64,000 bases of DNA from Scylla paramamosain (lineage: Eukaryota > Arthropoda > Malacostraca > Decapoda > Portunidae): NCBI RefSeq assembly GCF_035594125.1, contig NC_087156.1, forward strand, positions 10,739,600 through 10,803,599, read 5' to 3'. Position 1 is the first letter of the stretch; each line of letters begins with the position of its first letter. Positions 41,915 to 56,068 of this stretch are shown in pieces. Both the position numbers and the translations under genes were made by a program. The notes under the pieces are model-generated. The model saw nothing but the letters and a program-made list of their open reading frames with translations. It was not told the DNA's origin and searched no databases.

Positions 41915-42444
41915 GAAAAAAAAAAGAATGCAAAATTGACAGCTAATTGTTAGGTTTCAACTGAATCTCCAAGTAAATATTTATACCAACAAGATGACAC
42001 CATTATAGAAAATATATGATTTTGTATCCTTCTTTTTTTTCTATGCATAAACTAAAATAAGCACATGAAGACTGGAATACGAAAATTATAGTTTAGAAAA
42101 AGATTCTCGGTTAATCCACAAAAGACTTTTTTTCCTGTAAGATGTTGCAATGAACATTATAGACTAAATTTACATTCTTTCTTCTTTCATATATATACCC
42201 TAGGAAGGCACAAAAATGGGAGGCAAAACAACGCTTTGGAAAAATATTTAAACTAATCCTTCAATGGATAATACTACTGACACGATACCATGGAAGCACA
42301 TCTTTTCTTTCCTTCATAGATTCATAGGAAACTGACAGGAGAAAGGCTGGCAACAGTGACAGGTTTCACTTGACATGGAAAAAAAAAAGTTTAACAGCGA
42401 GTTCCAAAACAGAGTGCACATGATGTAATGAAGCAGGTACTCAC

Positions 42445-42498
42445 TTTCCTCCTGCATGTGTTGGGAGTGTTCACCGCGGCACCACCTGCCATCCTTTC
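42445..42498 (-). other. Candidate exon Y, copy B2
   Basis: 54 nt, same acceptor (GATATTTTCAG) and donor (AAA|GTGAGT) as 4692-4745. Two differences change Ala to Pro and leave one Thr codon changed only at its third base. Confidence 0.35.
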
Positions 42499-43543
42499 CT
42501 GAAAATATCAAAACATCCACATAAAAAAGTGATGCAGCTTGACTATTCTAAAAAGAGCTAAAAATGAACCAACATGAACAGAACCACCACAAATCCTTTA
42601 CTGCATGAGTTACAATATACACATGAACAAAAAAGGAAAGAATAAATACTGAAGAAAAACACGAAATGTCATCAATAAAACATGTCAGATTCCTCCATGC
42701 AAGAACACATGGATACATGAAAAACAACACTGAAAACAGAACACACTTGAAACGCTAAAAATGTTAAATATGCACAACAGCTGCAACAAAATAAAACGAA
42801 CAAACACCATTACATATATAACAAGATTAAATAACAAAATAAAAAGAAGCAAAAAATAATAAATGCAAAGCTTCCCAACATTCAGCAGTACAAACCTTAA
42901 AAAAAACAGCAAGGATACACTTATAAAATAATAAGTACCACTTCAGTCTAGCCATAAAAAGTATTCACGGCACAAAACATGAAAGTCCCTTTTGAGTATC
43001 TCTGCCAAGGTGGCCTGACTCATCTATTCTTCATTTTTATTATTGTTCAGTAATACAACACATCCGCCTTCCTCCGTTTGTGGTTCTGATAACAACAACA
43101 ACAAACACTCTCTGACCACTCCTAGTTAGATACCTGCCTTTTCGTGTGGTTACTGCGAGGACACAGCATGTTACCTACGAGTATAATGTCTTAAACAACA
43201 AAACAACAACAATAACAAGGGCTCCAGAGACAACAAAGATATCATAGTTGCTGTTGGTTCTGGATGTCACTGCTTCTTGGTAAGGATCTCAACAAAAGTG
43301 AACACCTGTGAGATCCACCCTACTTCATGCTTGTGCTGCTAACTCGTCTGGATGATGCAATACATTTAGTGTGATACCTTTCACTGGACCTGCCTAGTAT
43401 AGTTGTGTCTACATATTTCAGTTCCTGCAGTCATCTGAATAGAAAAGCTTCACTGCAAAGCCAAGGTAGTGTTTTGCTGGCAATAACATTCCTATATATG
43501 CATTACCAAAGGCATCCTAATTTTTTTTTGTCCCACTGCTTAC

Positions 43544-43634
43544 CAAACCAATGCCAGACACTCTTTTGATAAGGTCCCACAGGAGGCCATCTTTCCTACC
43601 ACGGCAAGACTCACACAATTTTCTCATATTTTCC
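43544..43634 (-). other. Candidate exon X, copy B2
   Basis: 91 nt, acceptor TATGTTTTCAG and donor TTTG|GTAAGC. The acceptor is stronger than in B1. The CESCRGRK core is kept; neighbouring residues differ from B1. Confidence 0.35.
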
Positions 43635-43913
43635 CTGAAAACATATTGATGGATCTCAAGATGTTAGTGTTTTCTACGATGCCTTTGCTACTTCAACACT
43701 ATACATATATATAGAAAAAAACTTTAACAGCAAAACAACAAACATGACAGCATCTGCTTAGATTCTATCACCATTGCTCTCTTGAAAGCAAAAACAATTT
43801 ATATGAAAAAGTGTAACTGAAAAGAGTGTAGGTTAATTAATGAATGCTTTGATATTCTAAAAAGCTTTGCATTATAAAAGAAAAAAATTGCAGATATTCT
43901 CCTGACCAATTAC

Positions 43914-44019
<106 letters not shown>

Positions 44020-44278
44020 TAAAGACCAGCTAATAAACAAATATATAAATAAATATCCCCATTAAAAGCATTTACTATGTGTAATTCAATCTCCCGTCGT
44101 GTGAGCACATGAGTAATCACACGTCTGAAGAAGGCATGCTAATGAACACCAAGCTGACGAGCCTTTTCATTTGTTACTCACATTTGAGACTAGCAAGCCC
44201 TCGGAATATTTAAGCCACTTATCGACTTTTTATGCAAATATACTTTCTATGTACGTCTCTCTCTCTCTCTCTCTCTAA

Positions 44279-45877
44279 AATATATCTGATGCAAATAATT
44301 TTAATGTAGCTTTAGGTGACGATGATCTTTTTAGACCTCATCCTGTAAGTGTTGAAACTGTTATCCTCACTATTAAAAACCTAAAAGAAACTAGTTCTGT
44401 AGGTTCGGATGGCATTTCAATGAGATTTATTAAGGATGCACTCTATGTTATAGCTTTTTATTTGACGTGTATCATCAATACTTCAATTGTAACAGGCATC
44501 TTTCCTACATCCTGGAAACACGCACTAGTTGTACCAAGCCTCAAAACTGGTGATGTTAATGATCCAAATAATTTTCGACCCATCTCTCTATTACCTATCA
44601 TATCAAAACTATTAGAAAAAGTTGTCACTAATCAACTTATGTATTTCTTGGAATTTAGTCAATCATTGTCTAACACCCAACATGGCTTTCGTCCAAAACT
44701 GTCAACAGAGACTGCACTTACTGTTATCTCAAACAAAATATATAGCAATATGGACTCTAAGAAAATTACATTGTTAACCTTGTGTGACCTCTCTAAAGCT
44801 TTTGACAATGTCAGTCATGAGATCCTTTTAAAAAAATGTTCTGCAATAAAAATGGACATCTTCTGGTTTAAAAGTTACATTGAAAACAGAGCTCAGTCTG
44901 TCCGTCTCAATAGCACAGTATCTAATAAACTTAACGTAGCTTATGGAGTCCCACAAGGTTCAATTCTCGGACCCGTTTTATTTTCGATTTATGTAAATGA
45001 CCTTAATGAGAGTATCAACGAATGTTGTCTAACACAGTATGCTGATGATACTCAGTTTCTCCACGCCGACACTCCAAATAACCTTGTAGCTCTCATCTCT
45101 AGAACGGAAGAAACTCTGCGGAATGTAAAACAGTATTTTCTTAGAAACGGGCTGATGTTAAATTCAAAGAAAACACAATGTATCTTCATTGGTAACAGAC
45201 AACTTTTATCACAGATTCCTCCGAACACCATAATAGACTGTGATGGAGACTTCATTTACCCAAGCTCTCATGTTAAAAATCTTGGTGTTTTCATTGATAA
45301 ATACATGCTTTTTGATGTACATATTGGTGAATTAACAAAGAAAGTCATGGGTGCATTAATGTTCATTAATAGAATAAGCCAGAACTTTGATAAATCAACA
45401 AGAATACTTGTAGTACAGTCACTAGTTCTCAGTTTAATAAATTACTGTATTGTAATATGGGGTACAACTAATGAAACTTTGCTGCACAATGTCCAGAAAT
45501 TGCAAAATTTTGCAGCTAAAGTAGCTGTTGGGTGTACCAGAAAGTATGATCATGTAACCCCCTTCATAAAAGAGTTAAAGTGGTTGAAAATCAAAGAGAA
45601 GCACACCTTTGATAAATGTACAACTGTTTATAAGGCTGTCAATAACTGTTATCCAGACTGGTACCTCAAATTTCCCACAGTTAGAGAACACACCACAAGC
45701 AACACAAGACAGCTCAATAACCTTTATGTGGGTAGAGCTAGAACAGACTCTGGTGCCAGAGCCATTACGATACTTGGACCAAAGTTATGGAATACACTGC
45801 CCACCAATGTGATCAATTCTGAAAGCCTTTATGCTTTTAAGTCTAGACTTAGCAAAATTCTTTTAAATAATTATTAG
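44279..45877 (+). CDS. Reverse transcriptase of a CR1/jockey-group non-LTR retrotransposon (5' truncated)
   Basis: The frame is open from the truncation point at 44279 to TAG at 45877; the first Met is at 44420 (485 codons from there). Upstream of Met is VGSDGIS, the first conserved block of these polymerases, so the true start lies in lost sequence. Counting from Met: FRPISLLP 52-59, HGFRP 88-92, DLSKAFD 123-129 (first catalytic Asp 123), GVPQGS 176-181, YADD 207-210 (catalytic Asp 209 and 210). The C-terminal part has INYCIVIWG and a GPKLWNTLP block typical of CR1/L2/jockey-like elements. The endonuclease is absent. No stops or frameshifts, so the insertion is young. Exact clade not determined. 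Confidence 0.88.
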   Translation, partial: NISDANNFNVALGDDDLFRPHPVSVETVILTIKNLKETSSVGSDGISMRFIKDALYVIAFYLTCIINTSIVTGIFPTSWKHALVVPSLKTGDVNDPNNFRPISLLPIISKLLEKVVTNQLMYFLEFSQSLSNTQHGFRPKLSTETALTVISNKIYSNMDSKKITLLTLCDLSKAFDNVSHEILLKKCSAIKMDIFWFKSYIENRAQSVRLNSTVSNKLNVAYGVPQGSILGPVLFSIYVNDLNESINECCLTQYADDTQFLHADTPNNLVALISRTEETLRNVKQYFLRNGLMLNSKKTQCIFIGNRQLLSQIPPNTIIDCDGDFIYPSSHVKNLGVFIDKYMLFDVHIGELTKKVMGALMFINRISQNFDKSTRILVVQSLVLSLINYCIVIWGTTNETLLHNVQKLQNFAAKVAVGCTRKYDHVTPFIKELKWLKIKEKHTFDKCTTVYKAVNNCYPDWYLKFPTVREHTTSNTRQLNNLYVGRARTDSGARAITILGPKLWNTLPTNVINSESLYAFKSRLSKILLNNY

Positions 45878-45967
45878 TCAATGTTATCATAGCACAATTA
45901 TTTTAAATGACGTTTACTAAATGTTTAATACAGAGTAGCAAAGAAATTTTGAGTCAATCTACTTTTT

Positions 45968-45970
<3 letters not shown>

Positions 45971-46021
<51 letters not shown>
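45971..46021. repeat. (TG)n microsatellite
   Basis: 51 bp, inside the 3' UTR of the retrotransposon. Confidence 0.97.
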
Positions 46022-46024
<3 letters not shown>

Positions 46025-46124
46025 TTTATTTGCTATTATATATTAAACATGACTACCTATGTTAACCAATCTGTAAGAATAACCATGTCTCATGGAATAA
46101 TAAAGAATCTGAATCTGAAATCTG

Positions 46125-46173
<49 letters not shown>

Positions 46174-46233
46174 TTATCTCTGCATAGGAATGACTATTAA
46201 ATGCCTTGACTGTTAAGGTTTGTAATGAAACCT

Positions 46234-46398
<165 letters not shown>

Positions 46399-46571
46399 AA
46401 AGTTGTAATGAAAACTCCAGTACATCTGGTTTCATAGAGTTTATACCAAGCCTCCAGTACTTCCCCTACATAAGGGCTTGATTGAGTACCTTACCCTCTC
46501 CCGGCCCTCTAGTCGTCCTTCGTGGAATCCGATGCTCATAATCATATTAATTGATCTATCATATCAGCTTC

Positions 46572-46572
46572 G

Positions 46573-46661
<89 letters not shown>
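46572..46661. repeat. (TC)n microsatellite
   Basis: 90 bp with one phase slip (CCT). Confidence 0.98.
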
Positions 46662-46662
<1 letters not shown>

Positions 46663-46845
46663 AGAACTATCAATATACAGAATAGCAGGTTCGAAGTATT
46701 CTGTGGTCGTAAGACTCGGCCTCATCAGACAGTGGGAGCGCTTTTATGTTGCTCTGCTTCCCTGCAATAATATTTAATGACAATGAGACTTTGGTTGTTA
46801 ATGAATGTGCCATCAGCACGTGCAATGACTGACCGACAGACAAAT

Positions 46846-46870
46846 ACACACACACACACAAACACACACA
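46846..46870. repeat. (CA)n microsatellite, short allele
   Basis: 25 bp, against 154 bp in B1 and 77 bp in B3. Confidence 0.95.
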
Positions 46871-47997
46871 GTATCCAAGCTGCTATCTGCTGCTATCCAA
46901 AAGCTGCTTGACTGTTTCCGTCAGCTTTACCCAAATTATTTATAGCTAGGATCTTCTTTAGGGCACTCAGGAGACTACAGTCACTACACGCGACCTCTGC
47001 ACTAAAGAAGGAATAACAAAGGTACATCTACCACAAATACCTATTTTATTTCTATGTTTTTTTTTTTTTTTTTTCCAGCAATCTGTAAATCTGCGTGGCT
47101 GCTGCTCAAGGTGGCAAAGCATTAACAGGAGCTGAGAGTGTGGTGGGATGGATGTTTTGACAGTATCTGTCCCTTTCTCTCTCCAAGTAGATATTGTAGA
47201 GTACCTACCAAATTATCTATAAAAATAAGACGTCTACATTCTGGCACAATGAACCATGTTATTTGACACGTTTGGTGATAACGCCAGTGACAATGAGTAG
47301 CCCTGCACACTAAGGATAGTTTCCATATATTACATATGACCTAACAAATAGAGGTATCTTAGCATCACGTCAAGCCATGCATACCAACCTTACCGACACA
47401 AAACGTGATCAGGCAGCGGGTTTTGTATTGTTCATTATGCCACAGTTCGCGCCACACTTTAAAGATAGTTTTCTGAGATACTGTACATTCATTGGCTGAA
47501 AAGTTCTTTATACAGTCATACAGATCAGTTACTTTCAACTTGGGTCCACTTAGACTAATATGTATGAGACTACACTTTTATTTGAAATATTTAGATGCAG
47601 GTTCTACTTTATGCTTCTGTTTATCCTACTTAGTATTAAAACAAGAGTGGGATTTCATTAAGTTTATAAAGGAACATTACTGAATGCTGTTGACGAGACA
47701 ACGATGAGACAAATTCTTATTTCAGTTCTACATCACCAGTGTTTACGGCTTCACTCCAGAACAGGACTCCCTAATCTCCTCTCATCCCAAGCAAAGCCTC
47801 TTACGAGTAAATCGTTTCGTTATTGTCAATCTATTATCTGTTCTTTATATTCAAGAGAAAATATGGAAACAGTTGGATCTACTTTTCTATGTCAAGTCTT
47901 CTGGGTTGTGACTGATTTCTTTCTAGCGTCTGCAGCTTAAGAGTGTCAATGAAGAATAATGATGCTATTTCACTGAACTTAAAGCTTTCACTGTTAG

Positions 47998-48102
<105 letters not shown>

Positions 48103-48964
48103 TGAAACCATATCTTGCTCCCAAGCAGAATTCACCTTCTCTCTTTTACCCATCTTTACTATATTTCAATAAGTAAAGCTATTTCCTAAGAAGTAACATC
48201 CTAACAATCCTCCTTCAGCTTGAGTAGCAACACTAATTTTATTGCAAACCTTCCAGTTCGACTTCGCTTAGATTACCTTACTTAAGGTTTCCAGTCAAGA
48301 GATACCCTGCCATGCCTCGCCTCACCCTCCCTAACACTCCGCCAAGACAATGATTCCCTTGGTACCATCGCCGCGTGTACCAGGATGACAGAAAAGCCGA
48401 CAGTCCATAGGATACACTGCTAAGCCATGCGCAGATTAGCTCCGTTAGCGTAAGTCCGAGAAGACGAGCAATTCAACTGACCTTGGAAAACCTTGAGCTG
48501 AAGCAAGGAGGGTAAGTAGTGTGTCTAGAATATGAAGGTGGTAGTTAAGTGAGACTGAAGAGGAGGAACACAAGTCATGTTGCGATTGATGGATAAAGGC
48601 AAACAAGGGAGAGGGTCGCAAAGAGGAAGCGAGACGCAAGGCGCCTTCAGGCCAGTCACTGCTGGTGTCCCTCACCTCCCCTTCCTGCCTCGCTGCGAGG
48701 TGAAGGGGCCACTACCACCGCTGCCTCAACACTTACACTACCTTTGCGTCTCAACACTGAAATGCTTGAATGAATGGGAATGAACAAGAAATTAATGGTC
48801 ACTTAGAATTGCTTATAACAAGTACATGTTACTAAGTGTTTTAAATCAATCTGTCTGTCTGCGTCTGTTTGTTTATCTCTGCCTCATATGTTCACTATAA
48901 TGTTCTGTAAGAATGAGCATCCCAATTTCTGTTGCTTTGTTGCAGTGCATATATTTGTATCAAT

Positions 48965-49027
<63 letters not shown>
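48965..49027. repeat. (TG)n microsatellite
   Basis: 63 bp; lacks the GC part seen in B1. Confidence 0.98.
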
Positions 49028-49029
<2 letters not shown>

Positions 49030-49739
49030 CATTACGAGTGGAACAATATTTACGAGTATGAGTCAGTAGGTCTGTCTTCTGGTATATTTAGTAGTTTTAG
49101 GAAATCAATGACAACTACGTATTGTACCTGAAAAATGGCATACCGTAAATACGAGGCTATGAAAGAAAAAATATAGTTAGGTCACTATGTATGCATTTTC
49201 TTCGCTTACAGTAATTGTTATCACAAAAGAATATACGAGTAACGGAAGAGGCATACGTTTATATTATGCAAACATTATGCTGTATTAATATCCCAATGAC
49301 TAATTCAGTTGGATTTTTGGTTAAGTACTCGCTGCAGGGCACGGTAAAATATTTATTAAAGTGCTTTACAAAAAAAAATTGTGCAAATATACTCTTTAGA
49401 ATGAAATATACCAGTTTCTGCCGCTATTTAAAACTACTTTGTCCATGTCTGTGTCTGCCCGCACATCCATCTGTCCCTCTGTCTATTTGTCTGTTTCTCT
49501 GTCTGCTTGCTTGCCTTCTATTTTTGCCTGCCTGCCTGTCTGCCTGCTTCTTTGCCTGCCTATCCTCTTCAAGTTAGACTGACTATTTCCCTGTCACTCT
49601 GTCTGTCTGCCTGCTTTCTTTCTTTCTTTTTTGTATGTCCATCCACCTCTTTCCCTGCCTGTTAGTCTGTCTGCCTCCTTGCTTGCTTGTTTGCTTGCTT
49701 ACCTCCCTGCCTGTTTGTTTGACCGTCTGCCTTCCTGTA

Positions 49740-49771
<32 letters not shown>

Positions 49772-50300
49772 GATGATTACCTAAACAAGTCAACACATTA
49801 TTTAAATCACAACTACGTAATACCAAGGTACTTGAAGGCTTGTCTGTAAGTGGTATCAGTGTGAACAGGTTACATCACGCTCCTATACAATCATGATTTG
49901 CGCAGCACACCCTCCATAGTAGGTTGGCAGGCACTTCCCACACGTTAAGGAGTCTTTCTTCATTTCACTCTCTAATTTAAACTTTATGCAAATGAAATTA
50001 AAGTTCAGGATTTAAATGATCACTTACTTTCTTCGCGCATAACAAAAATGTGCTGGACAAATATAACGAAAAATATTTACATAAAAAAAAACGATAATAA
50101 TATTCGAGCCACACTTCACAGTAAGGAAAGCTTTCATAAATAAAGGAAGATATTGCAAAGGTCGCACTGAAATATTATTTATCACCGTACAACTACCATA
50201 CCTAATTTCCGGGAGCAGACTCATGCAGGATATAAAAAGATGAAAGACCAATAAATAGCGGTAGAGAGTCATGAGAACATGGCAATTCATCAAGGAACTC

Positions 50301-50421
<121 letters not shown>

Positions 50422-50824
50422 ATAATATGAAAAATAGGGCCCTAAGGAGGGCAGGAGGCATGCAGGCAGGAAGGAAGGAAGACAAAAACAAGTATCAATA
50501 CAATAAACATAATAAATAATAATAAATAATAAACAAAAATAATGATAGGGAGATACATTACATTGCACGTGTATCTAAGAGTGAACATTACTCACGGCTC
50601 ACCAGCACTCCCCGGCACACAGCTAATCCTGGCGCTAGTGAGGCTCTGAGGAGGAAAGACGCTTACTTTCCCTTGGCTTACAAATGAAAGTGTGCTCTAC
50701 CGTACCTCCCATCAGGAAGCCACGCTGATGGGCTATTAAAAGATGGAGTGTGCTTTTCAGTATTTCTACTTCAGGAACACAGCCACTAGAAAAACTAATT
50801 GCTTACTGTCCAAGGCAGGTACAG

Positions 50825-51320
<496 letters not shown>

Positions 51321-51383
51321 CTAATTATATATAGAAATGAAAACGAAATTAAATTGGTTAACTTCCCAGCCACAACCATCGCC

Positions 51384-51417
51384 ACCACCACCACCACCAC
51401 CACCACCACCACCACCA
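51384..51417. repeat. (CCA)n microsatellite
   Basis: Eleven CCA units; shorter and interrupted in B1 (10722-10742) and B3 (62937-62972). Confidence 0.95.
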
Positions 51418-51880
51418 GCAGGTCGCCGCCACCAGCTTGAACCGCAGTCAAAGGGAGCGCCATACATGTGCTTAATTTCTGGCAGGGTTTTTTTTTTTTT
51501 TTTTTTTTGCAATACCGTAGGAAACTTGAAACGCCGTCTTGATAAATATTTTACCTCAAATCCGCGGGTAACAGTGTTTGTTTGTTACAGATTAAAACTC
51601 CTTGCCTCCAGGAAATGAGGGCACCTCATTTCATCTATTTTCATTCTTTCCTATAAATTTTCCTTCGGGTTTTCCTTCTCTAACCCAGTAAGGTATTTAC
51701 TTCAGATTTGCTTCCTGTACGGCTTATGACGGAGGGAGTGGAGGGTGAGGAGAGAGCCTTCTGCTTTGCTGTCCTTTTCTTCTACTATCACCTTAGTAGC
51801 CCTAGGACAGATCATCTCGTGAGAACCGCAAGGTTTGTTGTGGCCTGTATTTCTATGTAACTTTATGTAACTCCCTCGCT

Positions 51881-51882
<2 letters not shown>

Positions 51883-51944
<62 letters not shown>
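51883..51944. repeat. (CA)n microsatellite
   Basis: 62 bp of pure CA. Confidence 0.98.
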
Positions 51945-51947
<3 letters not shown>

Positions 51948-52086
51948 AATTAAAGAAATGCTGTTGTTCTGTCATGTATCCGGTATATTTTGTTTTGTTC
52001 TCCACAGGTAACAATTAATGTGGTGCTTTTCCCGTTCCAGTTCTCTGTGACCTCTGGTATTCTTTTAGCCTGTCTTTTTACTCTGA

Positions 52087-52198
52087 CAGGCGATGCTACT
52101 GTTACGACGACGACGATGAGAACGAGGACGACGACGATTAGAGGCACCGCACGCACGACGGCAAAAACGACAGTGATGATTTTTGTAAAGTTAAGCAC

Positions 52199-52257
<59 letters not shown>

Positions 52258-52288
52258 GCAGCTATAGTAGCAGCAGCAGCAGCAGCAG

Positions 52289-52362
<74 letters not shown>

Positions 52363-52495
52363 ACAGTAGTAGTTGCTCCTTTTGTTGTTGTTGTTGTTGT
52401 GGAAGGAAGGAAAAGCAGCAATACCAACAACAGCAGCAAGATCAGCGACGGCAACAGCAGCACCAGCAGCAGCAGCAGCAGCAGGAGCAGCAGCA
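52087..52495 (+). repeat. GAC/CAG/AGT triplet-repeat region (B2)
   Basis: B2 counterpart of 11381-11822, with the same acceptor-like start, GAC run, CAG array (52198-52262), AGT array (52291-52362) and CAG array (52465-52485). Confidence 0.85.
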
Positions 52496-53106
52496 TATTT
52501 AGTGTAATAATCTCCAACAGATAAAACACGCGGTGAGAAGTAACACGAGGCATCCTGGACAAACACCTGTCCACCTCGGCCCTGCAGGAGCTAAGATAGA
52601 CAAAATGCATTTATAGTTGTTCAAGTGTCCAGCTTAGGTTACAGAGGCGTAGGTTAAGTCAGCCTGGTTGCATGGTGCACACCAGGATGCATGATATTTT
52701 TCAAAGGTTACCCAGAATTGTTGGCTACATGGAAGTGTACATGACATGATCAGTGTCATGAGGAAGAAGAAGTAAGTTGCCATACTGCTTAGTATGAAAA
52801 GATATAAATTGTGATTAAAGTATTACAAATTCATGTATTATATTGGTATATTACAGTACACTCAAACGCAACCCGCGCCTCATGTGTTTGAGATGTGGCG
52901 TTTTAAGACCAAAGAAAAAAAGTCAAATATTCATGTAATTCTTTTGTAATCAGTTGTCCAAGGCTCAAGTGGACAAAAATTTATTAAATTTATTTAATTT
53001 AAATTATGGATGGATTTAGAAAAGGTGGAAGTACTGAAAAAAAGAAATAAATAGAATAACATTCAATAAATTATGAGAAAAAAAATTACGTAGTAATAAG
53101 ACAGTC

Positions 53107-53206
53107 NNNNNNNNNNNNNNNNNNNNNNNNNNNNNNNNNNNNNNNNNNNNNNNNNNNNNNNNNNNNNNNNNNNNNNNNNNNNNNNNNNNNNNNNNNNNNN
53201 NNNNNN
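53107..53206. other. Assembly gap, 100 N
   Basis: Exactly 100 consecutive undetermined bases, the usual placeholder for a scaffold join of unknown size. It sits at the junction of two near-identical segments (B2 and the left flank of B3), which is where a collapsed repeat or a misjoined haplotype would be expected. Confidence 0.99.
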
Positions 53207-53835
53207 ATTAAAATTCCCGTGCAAAGCATACTTTGTCCCCTCGCCACCAGAGCGCACTGTTTCGCACCACCCACAGCCCACTGCACTGTGTTTACTGAGT
53301 GACTCCAGTCCCGCGTGTGCACTGTTTATCGCCTGACGCCTTCATTATGCCTAAAGTTGTAGAAAAGAGGAAGCGTGTTGTGCTTGCACTTAAGCAGAAG
53401 GTAGACATTTGTCAATGATTAGAGAGAGATGAAAACAGACAGTAACTAATGGCGGAATATGGTGTGGGCTCATCAACTATTTATGACATAAATCCCAAAC
53501 GAAAAAGTTGTGGGTTTACTTGAAAGCCACCGACACCCCAAAGGCAGTGGAAAATCGTCACACACTGCAGTATCATCGTGGTGAAATGATGGACAAAGTG
53601 TTATACGAGTGGTTCAGCTTGAAAAGATCAGAAGGAGTCACAATTACAATCACAATGTGTGTTGGTGAGTGTGAGGTGGCAGCACGGGTGGCGACGCACG
53701 GCACGGCGATCAGCTGATCTTTGTTATGGTAAGATGCGTGAGTGTAGGGTGGTGATTGTGGACATAATTTCACTTCTATTCAAGTATCCGGCATGTCAGC
53801 GGTCCTGTTGATGCCGGATAAGAGGGATTTTACTG
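53207..53835 (+). pseudogene. Partial second copy of the deleted Tigger element
   Basis: Begins at the gap, at the position equivalent to 39724, and ends with the right inverted repeat and TA (53836-53837). The reading frame beginning MPKV has at least two stops (at the CAATGATTAG and CAGTAACTAA words) and a one-base deletion near 53489. Confidence 0.8.
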
Positions 53836-53837
53836 TA

Positions 53838-54125
53838 TTTTAAAAAATTATCCTGAATTACCTTCAGAAATTCTTCTACTTCCATGTTACCCACCATCAG
53901 GCTCCAGCCGATATTCCTAAAATTAAAGTCTCCTACCACAAATACCTGACTGTACCTTCCCACTCTATATAATTCCTGCCACAGTGAGGTGTTAATTTCC
54001 CTTTTACTGTTCGGTGGCCTGTACACTACTCCCATTACTACTGACTGTGATCATTCCTTAATATCTACCCATATTGACTCTGTTTTGCTATATGTATTCA
54101 ATTCAATGATTAACATTTGAAAATA
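53838..54125 (-). pseudogene. CR1 endonuclease fragment left of B3
   Basis: Minus-strand GVVYRPPNSKRE and VVGDFNFRNIGW match 40353-40640. This shows that the B2/B3 duplication extends left through the CR1 and Tigger sequence. Confidence 0.8.
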
Positions 54126-55348
54126 TCAGGCATAAGTAAAACATGTTATGAACATTTTTTTTTTAACATCTTCACAGTTCAACTCATCATTTTCTTTTTT
54201 GTTTTGTCAAGTTCTTTACAACACATCTCTGTTCTACAGTCACTGCTGAGTCTGATGGTGCCAACCAAGACTAGCTATCCCGTATAAGAAGTGAGTTATG
54301 GCAAATAATTCACGCACTTTCGCGCTAGAGCTCATTCTATAGTGATGAGGTGATAGTTGCAAGAGTTGCGAGACAGAAATCTTCGCCCACATGCCTATAA
54401 ATTGAAATATGCAAAATACAGCAAAAAAGATGAGTCTGACGAAGAAATTACATAAAATAAGATACGCCTTCAAAAGTTACCAACCAAAATATGTTTCTGA
54501 AACTGAAATCAAAATTTTTATGTGCGGACACCAAAAGGTGGTCCTGGCCAAATCATCGTTGCGCCCTCCAGGGCCAGGCGGGAGCAGTGAGGTGTAGAGA
54601 TGTGTGGTAACAATAATATAAACCCCTCACTCTGCTAGGGGAATAATCACTCAAAAGATATTTAATACTTTACTAAATGATAAAGAAAACTATAAATTTT
54701 CTTTCATTCGCTGACAAGAAAAAAAAAAAAAAAAACGTGATGAAATTAATATTTTCAGAAATCTACAACGACGAGCCTCTAAAAAAAGGGAGACAAATAG
54801 TGTGGGCCGGCTCTCGTCATCAAGACCCACGTCACCTTGACTTTTCAAGGTGACAATCAACACACACAGAGACAAATAAGGACACTTCATAGACCTATAC
54901 AAGTTTAATTCTCTTTGATTTTACTTAATAAAGCTGCAACAAAGGTTATGACGATAAAAAGTTACCTTAGGTTAGGCCGCAAATATTATGGTGGTAACGC
55001 TTCCTAGGAAATCAGTTAAAAATAATATCAATACCAATTGAACAAAGAAAATGTAAATATGTTTTCTCCAGACAAGGAAATTTTTTTTTTCTTGTTTATG
55101 TGGAAATCAAATTTACACTAAATATAGATTGTTACAGTAATAGTTTCCAAGGACACTTTATCATAACATGCAAAATATTATTAATCTACATAACCGTAAA
55201 ATGCAGTAAAAGATAAATAAACAGATAAATTAGAAGATCTGATATTTACCTAAAAAGTCCTCAAGTGAACATTCCTGTTATTATGGAAAGTTTTTTTTTT
55301 GTAATTGCATTTTTCCTTTCTTCATTCATATATTCATATAAAAAAAAA

Positions 55349-55469
<121 letters not shown>

Positions 55470-56014
55470 GAAAAAAAAAACGAACGCAAAATTGACAGCT
55501 AATTATTAGGTTTCAACTGAATCTCCAAGTAAATTTTTATACCAACAAGATGACACCATTATAAAAAATATATGATTTTGTATCCTTTTTTTCTATGCAT
55601 ACATTAAAATAAGCACACAAAGACTGGAATACAAAAATTATAGTTTAGAAAAAGATTCTCGGTTAATCCACAAAAGACTTTTTTTCCCTGTAAGATGTTG
55701 CAATGAACACTATAGACTAAATTTACATTCTTTCTTCTTTCATATATATATATATATATATATATACCCTGGGGAGGCACAAAAATGGGAGGCAAAACAA
55801 CGCTTTGGAAAAATATTTAAACTAATCCTTCAATGGATAATACTACTGACACGATACCGTGGAAGCACATCTTTTCTTTCCTTCATAGATTCATGGGAAG
55901 CTGACAGGAGAAAGGCTGGCAACAGTGACAGGTTTCACTTGACATGGAAAAAAAAAAAGTTTAACAGCGAGTTCCAAAACAGAGTGCACATGATGTAATG
56001 AAGAAGGTACTCAC

Positions 56015-56068
56015 TTTCCTCCTGCTTGTGTTGGGAGTGTTCACCGCGGCACCACCTGCCATCCTTTC
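56015..56068 (-). other. Candidate exon Y, copy B3
   Basis: 54 nt, splice sites as in the other two copies; differs from B2 by one base that changes Cys to Ser. Confidence 0.35.

Larger units (their letters stand above)
44277..46127 (+). mobile_element. Non-LTR retrotransposon inserted in a CT microsatellite
   Basis: A 1.85-kb insertion splits a CT array (44256-44276 left, 46127-46168 right) that is continuous in B3 (57802-57883) and B1 (6160-6245). It is 5' truncated, carries an intact reverse transcriptase frame, a short 3' UTR with a TG array (45971-46021), AATAAA near 46099 and a tail of GAATCT units. No poly(A) tail. A target duplication cannot be seen because both flanks are CT repeats. 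Confidence 0.9.
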
